In this document: piece by piece, positions 18,727-29,051 of the stretch
How the letters are laid out: each line of letters opens with the position of its first letter
Position numbering within the stretch: position 1 is the first letter of the stretch
Assembly: GCF_000373805.1 (NCBI RefSeq)
Contig: NZ_KB892471.1
Coordinates: forward strand, 39,165 to 103,164
Source of the DNA: Corynebacterium pilosum DSM 20521 = CIP 103422
GTDB taxonomy: Bacteria; Actinomycetota; Actinomycetes; Mycobacteriales; Mycobacteriaceae
Direction of reading: 5' to 3'
DNA length: 64,000 nt
The notes under the pieces: model-generated
What the model was told of the DNA's origin: nothing
Seen by the model: the letters and a program-made list of their open reading frames with translations, nothing else
Database searches by the model: none
Translations under genes and position numbers: made by a program

Positions 18727-19836
18727 TTAGTCGTCCTTCTGGATCAATCCCATGATGCGCTCGAAGTCATCCTTGTCGCTGAACTCCACGACAATCTTGC
18801 CCTTGCGCTTACCCATCGAGACGCTGACGCGCGTATCCCACTCGTCGGCAAGACGCTCGGCGGCCTGAGTGAGGAACTCTGGCTGCTCAACCGGTTCGCG
18901 CTTCTTCTTCTCGGGCATCTCCCCGTTCTTGTTCAGCAAGGTCACGGCCTCTTCGGTCGCGCGGACGCTCATGCCTTCGGCCACGACGCGATCAGCAAGC
19001 TGCTCTGTGGCTTCTTCGCCGACCTTCACGCCCAACAGCGCGCGAGCATGTCCCGCCGACAGCACACCGGCTGCCACGCGGCGCTGCACGCTGACGGGAA
19101 GCTTCAGCAGACGAATCATGTTCGTGATCACAGGACGAGACCGACCAAGGCGCTGGGCCAACTCCTCCTGGGTCACGTCGAACTCTTCCAGAAGCTGCTG
19201 GTACGCCGCCGCCTCTTCCAGGGGGTTGAGCTGCACGCGGTGAATATTTTCCAGCAGCGCGTCGCGCAGCATGTCGCTGTCCGAGGTCGACCGCACAATC
19301 GCCGGAATGCGCTTTAGGCCGGCCTTCGACGCGGCACGCCAGCGCCGCTCGCCCATGATCAGTTCGTAGGAATCGCCTTGGGGTCGTACGACGATCGGCT
19401 GGAGCAACCCGAACTCGCGGATGGAGTGCACCAGCTCCGCAAGCTCGTCCTCGTCGAAGACTTGGCGGGGCTGCTTCGGGTTCGGCACGATCGTGCCCAG
19501 CGGGATTTCCTCGTAGGTGGCGCCGAACTCGTCGTCACGCGCCTGCTCGCCGGAAGAACCACGCAGGGCATCCGGGGTGCGGGTGGGTTGCGGGGAACTC
19601 ACGGTCGGTGCACCAGGAATGGTTGGTGCACCCGGGATCGACGGCGCACCTTTCACCTTCTTCTTCTCAGAAGCCGAAGAATCATCGTCGTTACGCGCAC
19701 CCTTCGCGCCCCCGAGCACAACATCCGCGGCACCGGCACCCAGACCGTTAGTCTTCGCGCTGTACTCATTGCCCGATGGGATCAGGGCCGCCAAACCACG
19801 GCCGAGACCGCCTTTGCGCGTTGGTTCCTTCGCCAT
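18727..19836 (-). CDS. parB: chromosome partitioning protein ParB
   Basis: A 369-residue parS-binding CTP-dependent clamp. The basic start [18 protein letters not shown] is typical for actinobacterial ParB. The ParB/Srx domain includes [20 protein letters not shown] and [12 protein letters not shown] at about residues 165-185, and the helix-turn-helix includes [18 protein letters not shown] near 240. The variable linker (40-100) is Pro and Ser rich. It loads on parS sites found at 2-9 kb, spreads, recruits condensin and is moved by ParA, whose gene abuts directly. Confidence 0.96.
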   Translation of the reverse strand: MAKEPTRKGGLGRGLAALIPSGNEYSAKTNGLGAGAADVVLGGAKGARNDDDSSASEKKKVKGAPSIPGAPTIPGAPTVSSPQPTRTPDALRGSSGEQARDDEFGATYEEIPLGTIVPNPKQPRQVFDEDELAELVHSIREFGLLQPIVVRPQGDSYELIMGERRWRAASKAGLKRIPAIVRSTSDSDMLRDALLENIHRVQLNPLEEAAAYQQLLEEFDVTQEELAQRLGRSRPVITNMIRLLKLPVSVQRRVAAGVLSAGHARALLGVKVGEEATEQLADRVVAEGMSVRATEEAVTLLNKNGEMPEKKKREPVEQPEFLTQAAERLADEWDTRVSVSMGKRKGKIVVEFSDKDDFERIMGLIQKDD

Positions 19837-20835
19837 TTACTCCTCCACCTCATCGTTAAGATTCTCATCGCCTTCGCCGGCGTGTGCTTCAAGCTGCTCC
19901 GCAATCTCTGGGCTGACACCAATCGGCCCGGTCGATTCGTGCGGCTGATAGTCACCACGCTGCGCTAATTCCTTCGCGGCATCCAGGTATGCCAGTGCCC
20001 CCCGGGACCCCGGATCATAATCAATCACAGTCTGGCCATAACCCGGCGCCTCCGACACTTTGATCGAACGCGGGATCACGTTGCGCAACACCACGTCGCC
20101 GAACTGCTCGCGGACCTCGTGCGCCACTTGTTCAGCCAGCTTAGTGCGGGCGTCATACATAGTCAGCAGGATCGCAGAGATGTGCAGGTTCTCATTGAGG
20201 TACTCACGAATCATCGAAATATTGCCCAAAAGCTGGCCCACGCCCTCTAGGGCGTAGTACTCACACTGGATGGGAATTAGCACCTCATCGACAAAGGTCA
20301 TCGCGTTGATCGTCAGCAGACCCAGCGACGGAGGGCAATCGACGAACACATAGTCAAAACCGTTGTCCTCGATGAATCCCTGCTTGACCGCGTCCGCCAG
20401 GCGATACTCTCGGCGCACCATGCTGACCAGCTCAATTTCTGCACCGGCCAGGTCAATGGTGGCGGGGATGCACATCAAGTTCGGGTTGGAGGGCGAGGTT
20501 TGCATCGCTTCTTCTGCGGTGGCCTCCCCAATCAACATCTCATAGCTAGAGGTGGTACCCGTGCGGTGTTCCACACCCAGTGCTGTCGACGCATTACCCT
20601 GCGGGTCCAGGTCAATCACTAGGACCTTCAGGCCGTGATGTGCCAACGCCGCCGCCAGGTTCACCGATGTTGTGGTTTTCCCGACGCCACCTTTCTGGTT
20701 GGCCACAGTGATGGTGCGCGGCTGTTCCGGACGATCCAAACGCAGTGTTCCGGTTGTTACTTCCGCGGCCCGTCGGGCCGCCGCAGCAATAGGGGTTTCT
20801 TCCCACTGCTGATCATCCAGGTTTTTATCAGTCAT
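19837..20835 (-). CDS. parA: chromosome partitioning ATPase ParA
   Basis: About 332 residues. The deviant Walker A motif KGGVGKTTTSVNLAAAL is at about residue 55, VIDLDPQGNAS follows, and VFVDCPPSLGLLTINA (Walker B) lies near 170. ParA binds nucleoid DNA with ATP and pulls ParB-parS complexes apart. The ATG at 20835 (MTDKNLDD) is preferred to a GTG eight codons upstream, by similarity to the corynebacterial start. parB begins at the next base after its stop. Confidence 0.96.
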   Translation of the reverse strand: MTDKNLDDQQWEETPIAAAARRAAEVTTGTLRLDRPEQPRTITVANQKGGVGKTTTSVNLAAALAHHGLKVLVIDLDPQGNASTALGVEHRTGTTSSYEMLIGEATAEEAMQTSPSNPNLMCIPATIDLAGAEIELVSMVRREYRLADAVKQGFIEDNGFDYVFVDCPPSLGLLTINAMTFVDEVLIPIQCEYYALEGVGQLLGNISMIREYLNENLHISAILLTMYDARTKLAEQVAHEVREQFGDVVLRNVIPRSIKVSEAPGYGQTVIDYDPGSRGALAYLDAAKELAQRGDYQPHESTGPIGVSPEIAEQLEAHAGEGDENLNDEVEE

Positions 20836-20928
20836 GGATGCTGCTTGCCCTCTTTCCACGGATGCCGTCCCCCTTGGCGTCCCAAAGGGTCAATTGTCTC
20901 CAACCTTAATGGCTAAGCGCCCCACGTG

Positions 20929-21432
20929 TTAGCGCGACCGCTCAATGCGGATCAACGTGGAAGGTTCTGCCAGCACATCATCGCCGACAGTGAAGATCGT
21001 GGCCTCGCCGCCACCAACCTTCTTAATGTGCGCCGCATCGCGCTCCAGCTTCTGGTCCTCCGCGCGCCCGCGGATGACGGTGACGTTGTCTAGGCCAAGC
21101 TGCTCCTTCACCTCGCCCAGGTAGGTGGAGCGCTTCAACAGCGGCTCGATCAGCGTGATGGACAGATCGGGACGCGCAATAGCCAGCGGAATGCCGGGCA
21201 GTCCCGCACCGGATCCGATATCTGCCACGCGCAGGCCCTCGTCGAAAGCCTCAGAGATGATGGCGCAGTTGAGGATATGGCGGCTCCACAGCCGGGATAC
21301 TTCCTTAGGTCCGATGAACCCACGTTCAGCGGCAGTGGTTGCCAGCGAATCATGGTACTGCTCCGCCAAGGCGAGGCGATCCCCGAAGACCTGCTTGGCT
21401 ACGTCGGGAGTGGGTTCGAATTCGACTGACAC
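20929..21432 (-). CDS. rsmG: RsmG 16S rRNA methyltransferase, internally deleted
   Basis: RsmG methylates N7 of G527 in 16S rRNA using SAM. The N-terminal half is normal: [16 protein letters not shown], then the SAM loop [21 protein letters not shown] and [15 protein letters not shown]. After VIRGRAED the protein jumps to [12 protein letters not shown], skipping about 45 residues that in homologues contain the SRA motif and the YALKG or ALKG strand. Length is 167 residues against about 200-220. The GTG start at 21432 follows AAGGAG. The frame is intact, so this is a clean internal deletion, and activity is doubtful. It is separated from yidC by a terminator. Confidence 0.85.
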   Translation of the reverse strand: MSVEFEPTPDVAKQVFGDRLALAEQYHDSLATTAAERGFIGPKEVSRLWSRHILNCAIISEAFDEGLRVADIGSGAGLPGIPLAIARPDLSITLIEPLLKRSTYLGEVKEQLGLDNVTVIRGRAEDQKLERDAAHIKKVGGGEATIFTVGDDVLAEPSTLIRIERSR

Positions 21433-21525
21433 GGCTGTGTGCTCCTTGGAGAAAAAGTTAGAGAGAAAATGACAAAGATCACTGATCAGAATAGCCAACG
21501 CGGCCCCAAGGGAAAAGTAGGCAAA

Positions 21526-21568
21526 GAAAAACCGCTTATCGACGATCGGCTGTTCGTCGATAAGCGGT
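21526..21568 (-). terminator. yidC terminator built from two inverted 12-mers
   Basis: A perfect 15-bp stem: ACCGCTTATCGACGA (21531-21545) pairs with TCGTCGATAAGCGGT (21554-21568) around an 8-base loop. Read on the minus strand, the stem is followed by TTTTTCTTT, a classic intrinsic terminator. Each arm contains one copy of the dispersed repeat GCTTNNCGACGA. Confidence 0.9.
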
Positions 21569-21588
21569 CAAAGCATGCGGGAGGCTGG

Positions 21589-22566
21589 CTACTTCTTGCC
21601 TTCCTTGCGCTCGCGCTTGGTGCGCTTGTCTACCTTGCGGGCGCCAACAACGGGTGCGGTGCTGCGCTTGGCTGCCTTCTTCGCCTCTTCCTCTGCGGCC
21701 TCTTCCTCGTCCATCTTGCGGAAGACGATGAGGTTCTGGAAGAAGGTCCAAATATTATTCGCGAACATGTAGAACAGCAGACCGATGTGCCACAGGAAGC
21801 CGGTGAAGAAGATGGTGGCTGGCAGGAACCAGAGCATCATCTTGTTCATCATGTTCATCTGCATTTCCATCATCTCGGCGTTGTCGCCCGTCGGGGCGGA
21901 CGTCTTACCGGATGCGCGACGCTGCTTCTGACGGTTCAGGCTCAGGCGCGCGTTGAAGTGCGTGAACAGGGCGATGATCACGATCAGCGGTGCCGCGACC
22001 AGGACCACCTGCGTTTTGGTGAAGTCCGTGGTGAAGGCGTTCATCATGTCTTCTGGCATAGAGATATATGCAGACAGTGGCACGCCGAAGACCGTGGCAT
22101 CCAGGAAGGAGCGAACCTCTTCCGGGCTGAAGATGTAGTTCGCGGTGTTGCGGTTTTCCTCAACACTCATGCCCAGCTGGCCGGTGCCGGTACCGGTGCG
22201 GTTGAAGGAGCGCAAGACGTGGAACAGACCGAAGAACACTGGCATCTGTACCAAGGGGGCGATACAGCTGGCCAGCGGGTTCATCTTGGCGTCTTTGTAG
22301 AGCTTCTGCGTCTCTAACGCCATTTTTTCCTGGTCGTTTTTGTACTTTTCGCGGATGGCCTGCATCTGGGGTTGCAGTTCCTGCATCTTCCTGCCGGAGC
22401 GCAGCTGGTTGACCGTTGGCTTAACCAGCAGCACGCGGATGGTGAAGGTCAGGAACATGATGGCCAAGATCCAGGAAAGACCTGAGGCTTCGTCGAAAAT
22501 GAAGCCGAAAACCTTGTGCCAGAACCACAGCACGGCCGAGATCGGCCAATAAATGAAGTTGAGCAC
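21589..22566 (-). CDS. yidC: membrane protein insertase YidC
   Basis: A 325-residue Oxa1/YidC insertase placing proteins into the cytoplasmic membrane alone or with SecYEG. Four or five hydrophobic segments are seen. Core motifs include TFTIRVLLVKPTVNQLRSGR, PLASCIAPLVQMPVFFGLF and MNKMMLWFLPATIFFTGF. The C-terminus is strongly basic (KRTKRERKEGKK), as in members that contact ribosomes. It is last in the rpmH-rnpA-yidD-yidC operon and is followed by a strong terminator. Confidence 0.95.
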   Translation of the reverse strand: MLNFIYWPISAVLWFWHKVFGFIFDEASGLSWILAIMFLTFTIRVLLVKPTVNQLRSGRKMQELQPQMQAIREKYKNDQEKMALETQKLYKDAKMNPLASCIAPLVQMPVFFGLFHVLRSFNRTGTGTGQLGMSVEENRNTANYIFSPEEVRSFLDATVFGVPLSAYISMPEDMMNAFTTDFTKTQVVLVAAPLIVIIALFTHFNARLSLNRQKQRRASGKTSAPTGDNAEMMEMQMNMMNKMMLWFLPATIFFTGFLWHIGLLFYMFANNIWTFFQNLIVFRKMDEEEAAEEEAKKAAKRSTAPVVGARKVDKRTKRERKEGKK

Positions 22567-22601
22567 TGTGTGTCGTAACTCCTAGTTGGTTTGTGTGGGG
22601 A

Positions 22602-22886
22602 CTACTCGCTTCGTGGGACGGGATCAATTCCGCCCGGGTGCCACGGCCCGCATTTCACCAGCCGCGTTATGGCTAGAACAGTACCGGTTATGGCGCCGCG
22701 CCGCGAAATAGCTTCAAGCGCGTAAGCGCTGCATGTTGGCTCGAAGCGGCAGGTGGAATACATTTTCATCGAAGAGATGTATTTTTGATAGACCCTGACC
22801 AGCCTCACTAGGCCACGCGATCCGAGACCTTTAGGTTCGGGGATCTCCTCACCGTAGATATTGCGGTGAGACATGGAGTTGGCCAT
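22602..22886 (-). CDS. yidD: membrane protein insertion efficiency factor YidD
   Basis: 94 residues with the compact cysteine-rich YidD signature SMKMYSTCRFEPTCSAYALEAI at about 40-60 (three cysteines) and CGPWHPGGIDPVP at the end. YidD is a small membrane-associated helper of YidC-dependent insertion. It starts three bases after rnpA stops and precedes yidC. Confidence 0.92.
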   Translation of the reverse strand: MANSMSHRNIYGEEIPEPKGLGSRGLVRLVRVYQKYISSMKMYSTCRFEPTCSAYALEAISRRGAITGTVLAITRLVKCGPWHPGGIDPVPRSE

Positions 22887-22889
22887 CGC

Positions 22890-23276
22890 TTACGCCTTGC
22901 CTTCCTGCTTCGCCGCAGCCTGAGACGCAGCTTTGCCTGTGGCTTTGCGCAGCGCAGCGCGGAAATCGCGTTCCAGCTCGGCGCTCGTTGCGGTCCCGGC
23001 GGCGGGTAAAGCCCGGATGACCACGTCGATACGCGCATCGAGCGTATCGACGACGCCTAGGCAGATGTGCCGCAGCCGGCGGGATGTGCGGTGGCGAACC
23101 ACTGCATTACCGACGGCTTTAGACACGATCAGCCCGAACCGTGGGCCACCTGTGATGATGTCCTCGGTGCGGGCTGATTGGTGCACCACGAGGGTGCGAC
23201 TGCCGGCGCGGGTTCCCGTCTTCATGGTCCGACGAAAATCGGCCGATTGAGCGAGTTTATGCGCTTTGGGCAGCAC
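22890..23276 (-). CDS. rnpA: ribonuclease P protein component
   Basis: A 128-residue basic protein that supports the RNase P RNA in trimming tRNA 5' ends. The N-terminal [20 protein letters not shown] and the RNR-like segment [14 protein letters not shown] near 75 are diagnostic. The C-terminal tail is Ala and Lys rich. It is in the conserved rpmH-rnpA-yidD-yidC order. Confidence 0.94.
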   Translation of the reverse strand: MLPKAHKLAQSADFRRTMKTGTRAGSRTLVVHQSARTEDIITGGPRFGLIVSKAVGNAVVRHRTSRRLRHICLGVVDTLDARIDVVIRALPAAGTATSAELERDFRAALRKATGKAASQAAAKQEGKA

Positions 23277-23286
23277 TGACGCGCTC

Positions 23287-23424
23287 TTAAGCGGTCAGCT
23301 TTGCGCGGCCCTTCTTGCGGCGCGCGGATACGATTGCGCGACCTGCACGGGTGCGCATACGGGTACGGAAGCCGTGCTTACGAGAGCGACGGCGGTTGTT
23401 CGGCTGGAACGTCCGCTTAGACAC
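23287..23424 (-). CDS. rpmH: 50S ribosomal protein L34
   Basis: A 45-residue basic protein starting at GTG (23422-23424) behind AAGGAG. The sequence begins [18 protein letters not shown] and ends KKGRAKLTA, matching L34 over its full length. It is the first gene of the leftward operon, pointing away from dnaA as in most bacteria. Confidence 0.96.
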   Translation of the reverse strand: MSKRTFQPNNRRRSRKHGFRTRMRTRAGRAIVSARRKKGRAKLTA

Positions 23425-24263
23425 GGTTGTCTCCTTGTAAGAGCTGCGACGGCCTGCGGTACTCCACGGCGCGCGTGCAGTACCTCCCGGGTATTAGGCC
23501 GTCCGGGATGGAAAAATGTGAAGTGAGTGCGCTCCATAATCGCTGTTGCGATTGGGGACCGCCCGCGCTACTTACACTGACGCACCTTTCGGTGGCCCGG
23601 TTGACTGTGCGAGTAATGCTCTCACGCACACCGGAACTCGGAAAGAAGTCCGATGTGACAGACCTCCTTAGGCTACGCGAAGAATCGAAGTTCGGCCAAA
23701 TCGACACGGTTGGTTTTTTCAATAAGCAAAACGGGTACCCCCGAAATTACAATGTTGTGTTTTTCTGCTGGTGAGGGCGCGAATCGCCCGAGCACGCAGG
23801 GGGAGTGAGATTAAGTAACACACCCGTTCACTTTCCAGAAATAGTTAAATCTTGGAAGTCTGATTTTGCCGTCTAGACAATGCCGGTTCGGTGCGCGTAA
23901 TAATTGAAGAATCACGCACAACTCACACGCTGTGAATAATTGAAACTGTGGATAACTCTCAACATCATGTTGAGACTTTGCCTGAAAGATTTACAAAAGG
24001 CGAGGTCAAGGGGCGTATAAACCCTGGATGAAGTTATCCACAAAACCTGAACTAGACTGTGGATAACTTTTACGGCCTAGTTATCCACAGGTGTGGATAA
24101 AGTTGTGAAAACTCATGGTAGGGACCGCGCCGGTACCTCTCAGCGGTTGTGAATGGGAAGTGAACAACAAGTTCTCTTTCCCACAACCGAGGGTCGAACG
24201 GCGCACCGTTTTTAGGGCTGTATCCACAGCCAAAATTACAAGAAGGAAACAACGAGGGATTAC
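23425..24263. promoter_or_regulatory. rpmH-dnaA intergenic region with DnaA boxes
   Basis: 839 bases without a credible gene. The left part holds the rpmH promoter and leader. The right part has five exact DnaA boxes (TTATCCACA or complement) starting at 23947, 24034, 24058, 24081 and 24092; the last two face each other. One imperfect box lies near 24222. This arrangement suggests autoregulation of dnaA and possibly part of the origin. A TATAAA-like hexamer at about 24015 may belong to a dnaA promoter. Confidence 0.8.
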
Positions 24264-25991
24264 GTGGCAGGACAACATCAGCCGATCGACGAGCTTTGGC
24301 GTTCCGTCGTCGATGAATTGCTGACTCTTTCTGAGCGGCCTAACTCTGACGTCCCCACGTTTACGCACCAGGAGCGTGCATACCTCCAGCTTGTCGACCC
24401 TGTCATGATTGTGGAGGGCTATGCCATCCTCAATGCACCACACACCGCGGCCAAGGCCGTGATCGAGGAAAACCTGGGACCGCATATCACCGCTGTGTTG
24501 TCCCGCCACCTCAATCGCCCCTGCGTACTCGCGGTTTCTGTAGCGCAGCATGACGTCGCACAGCAGGAGCCTGAATCCCAGGAGGAGCCAGCCCCGCAGA
24601 GCTTCGAGCCGCCGGCCCCACGTGAGACTGGTGAGCAACCCTCCGCTCAACCTGGCCAGGGTGCCCAGGACCCACAGGGTGCCCAAGGAGCGGAGAGTTC
24701 ACAGCCGTGGACATCAACATATGGTGCTCCGGCCTCTCCGCAGATGCCAGAGGTCGGTCAGACATTTCAGCTGGGCTGGGATGAGGTTGCTCGCCAGCAC
24801 GTGCAGCCGCAGGCACCAATTCAACAGCCATACGCGCCCGCGACCAGCCCTGAGGCACAGCCGGTCAACCAACCAACGCACCCTGGATACACTCCGCATC
24901 CGGTCGTTGAGCAGCCACAACGTCTGCCACGCGAAACCCCGGCGCACAACCCAGACCGGGATGCCAGCCTGAACCCGAAGTACACCTTCGAGAATTTCGT
25001 GATCGGTTCTTCCAATCGTTTCGCCAACTCTGCTGCCGTGGCCGTAGCGGAAAACCCGGCCCGCGCCTACAACCCGCTGTTCATCTGGGGTGGTTCTGGC
25101 TTGGGCAAGACCCACTTGCTTCATGCTGCCGGCAATTACGCCCAGGTATTGCAGCCCGGTTTGAGGATCAAGTACGTGTCCTCGGAAGAGTTCACCAACG
25201 ACTACATCAACTCAGTACGTGATGACCGCCAGGAATCCTTCAAGCGGCGCTACCGCAACCTGGATATTTTGATGGTCGATGACATTCAGTTCCTCGAGGG
25301 TAAAGAGGGAACCCAGGAAGAGTTCTTCCACACGTTCAACTCCTTGCACCAGTCGGACAAGCAGATCATTTTGTCCTCGGACCGGCCGCCGAAGGAACTG
25401 ACCACGCTGGAAGATCGCCTGCGCACGCGTTTTGAAGGTGGTCTGATTACTGATATTCAGCCACCGGATCTTGAGACCCGCATCGCCATCTTGATGAAGA
25501 AGGCTTCTGCCGATGGCACCCAGGTTGATCACGCTGTCCTCGAGCTGATCGCTTCGCAGTTTGAATCGTCGATACGCGAGCTCGAGGGCGCTTTGATCCG
25601 CGTGAGCGCCTATTCTTCCCTGATCAACGAGCCGATCACGATGGATATTGCGCAGATTGCGCTGCGCGACATTCTTCCGGAGGCGGGTCAGGTAGAAATT
25701 ACCGCGACGGCCATCAAGGAGGCCGCGGCCGAGTACTTCGACGTCAGCGTGGATACGTTGACCGGTGCTGGGAAGACTCGTGCTGTCGCCCACGCGCGTC
25801 AGATTGCGATGTATCTCTGCCGTGAACTGACGGACTTGTCGTTGCCGAAAATCGGCGATGAGTTCGGCGGCAAGGACCACACGACCGTGATGTACGCCGA
25901 CCGCAAGATCCGCAAGGAAATGACGGAAAAGCGCGACACGTACGACGAGATCCAGGAATTGACCCAAATTCTGAAGAACAACCGGCGCTAA
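24264..25991 (+). CDS. dnaA: chromosomal replication initiator DnaA
   Basis: 575 residues. Domain I (about 1-90) begins [17 protein letters not shown]. Domain II is a long Pro and Gln rich linker (about 95-230). The AAA+ domain has Walker [16 protein letters not shown] near 275 and Walker [15 protein letters not shown] near 335. Domain IV ends with the DNA-binding signature [16 protein letters not shown] near 540. ATP-bound DnaA opens oriC at the flanking boxes. The GTG start lies behind AGAAGGAAAC. A strong terminator follows. Confidence 0.97.
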   Translation: MAGQHQPIDELWRSVVDELLTLSERPNSDVPTFTHQERAYLQLVDPVMIVEGYAILNAPHTAAKAVIEENLGPHITAVLSRHLNRPCVLAVSVAQHDVAQQEPESQEEPAPQSFEPPAPRETGEQPSAQPGQGAQDPQGAQGAESSQPWTSTYGAPASPQMPEVGQTFQLGWDEVARQHVQPQAPIQQPYAPATSPEAQPVNQPTHPGYTPHPVVEQPQRLPRETPAHNPDRDASLNPKYTFENFVIGSSNRFANSAAVAVAENPARAYNPLFIWGGSGLGKTHLLHAAGNYAQVLQPGLRIKYVSSEEFTNDYINSVRDDRQESFKRRYRNLDILMVDDIQFLEGKEGTQEEFFHTFNSLHQSDKQIILSSDRPPKELTTLEDRLRTRFEGGLITDIQPPDLETRIAILMKKASADGTQVDHAVLELIASQFESSIRELEGALIRVSAYSSLINEPITMDIAQIALRDILPEAGQVEITATAIKEAAAEYFDVSVDTLTGAGKTRAVAHARQIAMYLCRELTDLSLPKIGDEFGGKDHTTVMYADRKIRKEMTEKRDTYDEIQELTQILKNNRR

Positions 25992-26011
25992 GAACAACAA
26001 CGCCACCACGC

Positions 26012-26065
26012 ACAGCATTGGGGACAGCGGAACAAAAGTAACCGCTGTCCCCAATGCTGTTTTTG
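26012..26065 (+). terminator. dnaA terminator
   Basis: A perfect 19-bp stem, ACAGCATTGGGGACAGCGG (26012-26030) with its complement at 26042-26060, an 11-base loop and a TTTTT run. This is one of the strongest intrinsic terminators in the window, sitting at the left edge of the origin. Confidence 0.92.
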
Positions 26066-26069
26066 CACC

Positions 26070-26420
26070 TCACAAGCGCTAAAGAACTGTTATCCACACT
26101 TTCCACAGAGTTATCCACAGCTGTGTAATTACACCGTTGTAATTAAATGATTTTACTCACAAAGTGTCCTAGATCACTAGAATATTGAACCTGTGGATAA
26201 CTCTGTTTTGCCTGTTGATAATGGGTGGATAAACTCAACGAGGCTGTGGATAGCAAAGAAACCCAAAAAGTTATCCACAGCTATCCACAGATTCACAACC
26301 TTTATCCACAGGGCAAATCACATGGCGAATCGCCGAGGCCAACAGCCGGGATTTCAACTTCTCCACAGACTGCACAGGACTTACTGTTCTTCCCATATCT
26401 ATTACTTGTAATTAGTTAGC
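26070..26420. other. oriC: DnaA-box cluster between dnaA and dnaN
   Basis: Five exact DnaA boxes start at 26090, 26111, 26192, 26271 and 26302, in both orientations. Single-mismatch boxes start at 26213, 26224, 26245 and 26281. An AT-rich stretch at about 26120-26185 (TAATTACACCGTTGTAATTAAATG) could be the unwinding element. Origins in Corynebacterium and Mycobacterium lie in this dnaA-dnaN gap, so this is very probably oriC. The rest of the gap (26421-26590) holds one dispersed 12-mer at 26445 and presumably the dnaN promoter, with AAGGAG 12 bases before the dnaN ATG. Confidence 0.88.
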
Positions 26421-26590
26421 AAAGGAAGGGGTTGGGGACAACTTTCGTCGAAAAGCGAACTGGCGGTCACGCCAGGAGCAAAGACGCAAGAAGATCTGCC
26501 CACCGCAAATGACAAAACATGGCGCACCAACATAGAGTGGTGAACAACGAAAGCTCGAGTTTTTAGAATTACAAGGAGTCTTGCCACACC

Positions 26591-27787
26591 ATGGACGACA
26601 TCATGGACAACAACGTGTCATTTCGCGTTCACAAGGACGACCTGTCCGATGCTGTCGCATGGGTTGCCAGGAGCTTGCCGACGAAAAACACTCAGCCGAT
26701 CCTGCGCGCAGTAGTTATCACCGCCGACGACAATGGTTTGGAATTCGCCGGCTTCGACTACGAAGTTTCCTCCCGCGTCCGCATCGCAGCAGAAGTTGAC
26801 CAGCCAGGACGTATCGCTGTCGCCGGTAAATTGATGGCCGATATCGTCGGTTTGATGCCTGCGAAACCAGTCGAGGCGCACGTGGACAATTCCCGTCTTT
26901 TGCTCCAAGGCGGCCAGTCGCACTTTGAGTTGCCGCTGATGCCTCTCGACGATTACCCACAGCTGCCCACCCTCCCGGAGACCACCGGCACCGTTAACCC
27001 CTCCGAGTTTGTCAACGCTGTGACTCAGGTGGCCTCGGCGGCCGGTAAGGATGACACCTTGCCCATGCTCACCGGTGTCCACATTGAGGTCACTGGTTCG
27101 AACGTGCAGCTCGCGGCGACAGACCGCTTCCGTCTGGCGATGCGCACCATGCAGTGGAACCCAGTCTCCCCGGACGTCAAGGCCGATCTCCTGGTGCCTG
27201 CGAAAACCCTGTTGGACAACGCGCGCACACTAGATACGCAGTTGGACGATCCGGTTGAGATCGCAGTGGGCACCGGAGACAGTGTTGGCAGTGACGGGCT
27301 TTTTGGCCTGCACTCGGCAAACCGTGAGACCACCACACGCATGCTGGATGCGGACTTCCCGAATATCCAGCCTCTGCTGCCGAAGACGCACACGTCGATG
27401 GCATCGGTGGAGATTGCGCCACTGCTTGACGCGATTCGTCGTGTGAGCTTGGTCGCTGATCGCAACGCACAGCTGCGCATGGAATTCCGTTCCGGCGAGC
27501 TGACTTTGTACGCTTCCGGCGCGGACTCGGGTGAGGCGCACGAGTCCTTGCCGTGCGCGTTTAATGGCCAGGACGAGCTGATCATCGCCTTCAACTCCGG
27601 TTACCTGCGCGATGGGTTGAACGTGATCCGCACTGATCGGGCCGTTTTCGGCTTCACGGAGCCTTCACGCCCCGCCATCATGATCCCGGAGCCTGAGGAG
27701 ATGCCGGAAGCAGACGCCGACGGTACGTTCCCCACCCCGGAGACCGAATTCACCTACCTGCTGATGCCAGTGCGCCTGCCGGGCTAA
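26591..27787 (+). CDS. dnaN: DNA polymerase III sliding clamp (beta subunit)
   Basis: A 398-residue clamp subunit; dimers encircle DNA and tether polymerase III. Three tandem clamp folds are implied by length. Typical strings are FRVHKDDLSDAVAWVARSLP near the start, FAGFDYEVSSRVRI near 50 and the C-terminal MPVRLPG, the end that forms the partner-binding cleft. ATG 26591 is used; a second ATG four codons later is possible. It is the first gene after oriC, followed by recF. Confidence 0.96.
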   Translation: MDDIMDNNVSFRVHKDDLSDAVAWVARSLPTKNTQPILRAVVITADDNGLEFAGFDYEVSSRVRIAAEVDQPGRIAVAGKLMADIVGLMPAKPVEAHVDNSRLLLQGGQSHFELPLMPLDDYPQLPTLPETTGTVNPSEFVNAVTQVASAAGKDDTLPMLTGVHIEVTGSNVQLAATDRFRLAMRTMQWNPVSPDVKADLLVPAKTLLDNARTLDTQLDDPVEIAVGTGDSVGSDGLFGLHSANRETTTRMLDADFPNIQPLLPKTHTSMASVEIAPLLDAIRRVSLVADRNAQLRMEFRSGELTLYASGADSGEAHESLPCAFNGQDELIIAFNSGYLRDGLNVIRTDRAVFGFTEPSRPAIMIPEPEEMPEADADGTFPTPETEFTYLLMPVRLPG

Positions 27788-27869
27788 ACTGTGCCAGGCC
27801 GTGCTGGGCCGGACCGTGACGTACTTAGCCGGGCACATCGTGGCAGATCGGGAAAGGGTGTGAGTTGCT

Positions 27870-29051
27870 GTGTATGTTCGGCAGCTTGACCTGCGCGATT
27901 TTCGCTCCTGGCCAGAACTAGAGCTAGAACTCACCCCGGGCGTGACTGTTTTTGCCGGCCGCAACGGCTTTGGCAAAACAAATATTGTGGAAGCCATCGG
28001 CTACTCCGCCCACCTGGTCAGCCACCGCGTCTCCACAGATCAGCCACTGATCCGGACCGGTGCGGCCAACGCGCGGGTATCAGCCACCACGGTCAATGAG
28101 GGACGCGAGCTGACCACGCACCTGTTGATCAAAGCCCAGGGCGCGAACCAGGCGCAGATCAACCGCACCCGGCTGAAGTCCGCCCGTGAGATGCTCGGTG
28201 TGCTGCGCACAGTGCTGTTTGCGCCGGAGGATCTAGCGCTGATTAAAGGTGAGCCCGCGGAGCGCCGGAAATTCATCGACAATATCGTGGCGATTCGCAC
28301 CCCGCGCCTGGCAGGGGCGAAAGCTGACTTCGACAAGGTCCTGCGCCAGCGCAACGCGCTGCTGAAGAATTCGTGGGCAGACCTGCGGCGCGGGTACGAC
28401 GATCCCGATGGCGCCAGCGCCCTGACCACCCTCGACGTGTGGGACGCCCAGCTTGCTCAGTTCGGGGCACTGGTGGTTGCCTCGCGTATGTCGCTTATCG
28501 ACGAACTCGCCCCACTGATCCACGACGCATACGCGGCGATCGCCCCGGAATCACGTCCTGCCCAGGTGCATTATTCCTCCACACTCGATGATGCCGTGCG
28601 CGAACTAACAGGTGAATCCACCCGCGAGCCAGCGGTGATCGAGGCGGCGATGCTGAACGAACTGGGCAGGCGGCGCAGCCAGGAGATCGACCGCGGCGTG
28701 ACCCTGGTGGGTCCCCACCGTGATGACGTGGAGCTGATTCTGGGCGACCAACCAGCCAAAGGTTTTGCCAGTCACGGCGAGTCCTGGTCCTTCGCGCTGG
28801 CGTTGCACCTCGCCGAGTTCCAGCTTCTGTCCCAAGACGGCTCGGACCCAGTGCTGATCCTCGACGATGTCTTCGCCGAGCTGGATGCGAAACGCCGCCA
28901 ACGTTTGGTCCACGTGGCCGAGGAAGCAGAACAGGTGCTGATCACCGCCGCCGTGGGCGACGATCTTCCAGGCAACCTCGACGATGCCGTGGCCGCACGC
29001 TACATGGTGACCATGGATAACGGGACCTCCTCTATTGAGGCGATCGAATGA
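27870..29051 (+). CDS. recF: DNA replication and repair protein RecF
   Basis: A 393-residue SMC-like ATPase that helps load RecA at gaps. The N-terminal [17 protein letters not shown] leads to Walker [17 protein letters not shown] at about 32-40. The ABC signature region is at about 290 ([12 protein letters not shown]), and Walker [12 protein letters not shown] lies near 330. The GTG start follows AAAGGGTGTGAG. Its stop overlaps the next gene's ATG. Confidence 0.95.
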   Translation: MYVRQLDLRDFRSWPELELELTPGVTVFAGRNGFGKTNIVEAIGYSAHLVSHRVSTDQPLIRTGAANARVSATTVNEGRELTTHLLIKAQGANQAQINRTRLKSAREMLGVLRTVLFAPEDLALIKGEPAERRKFIDNIVAIRTPRLAGAKADFDKVLRQRNALLKNSWADLRRGYDDPDGASALTTLDVWDAQLAQFGALVVASRMSLIDELAPLIHDAYAAIAPESRPAQVHYSSTLDDAVRELTGESTREPAVIEAAMLNELGRRRSQEIDRGVTLVGPHRDDVELILGDQPAKGFASHGESWSFALALHLAEFQLLSQDGSDPVLILDDVFAELDAKRRQRLVHVAEEAEQVLITAAVGDDLPGNLDDAVAARYMVTMDNGTSSIEAIE

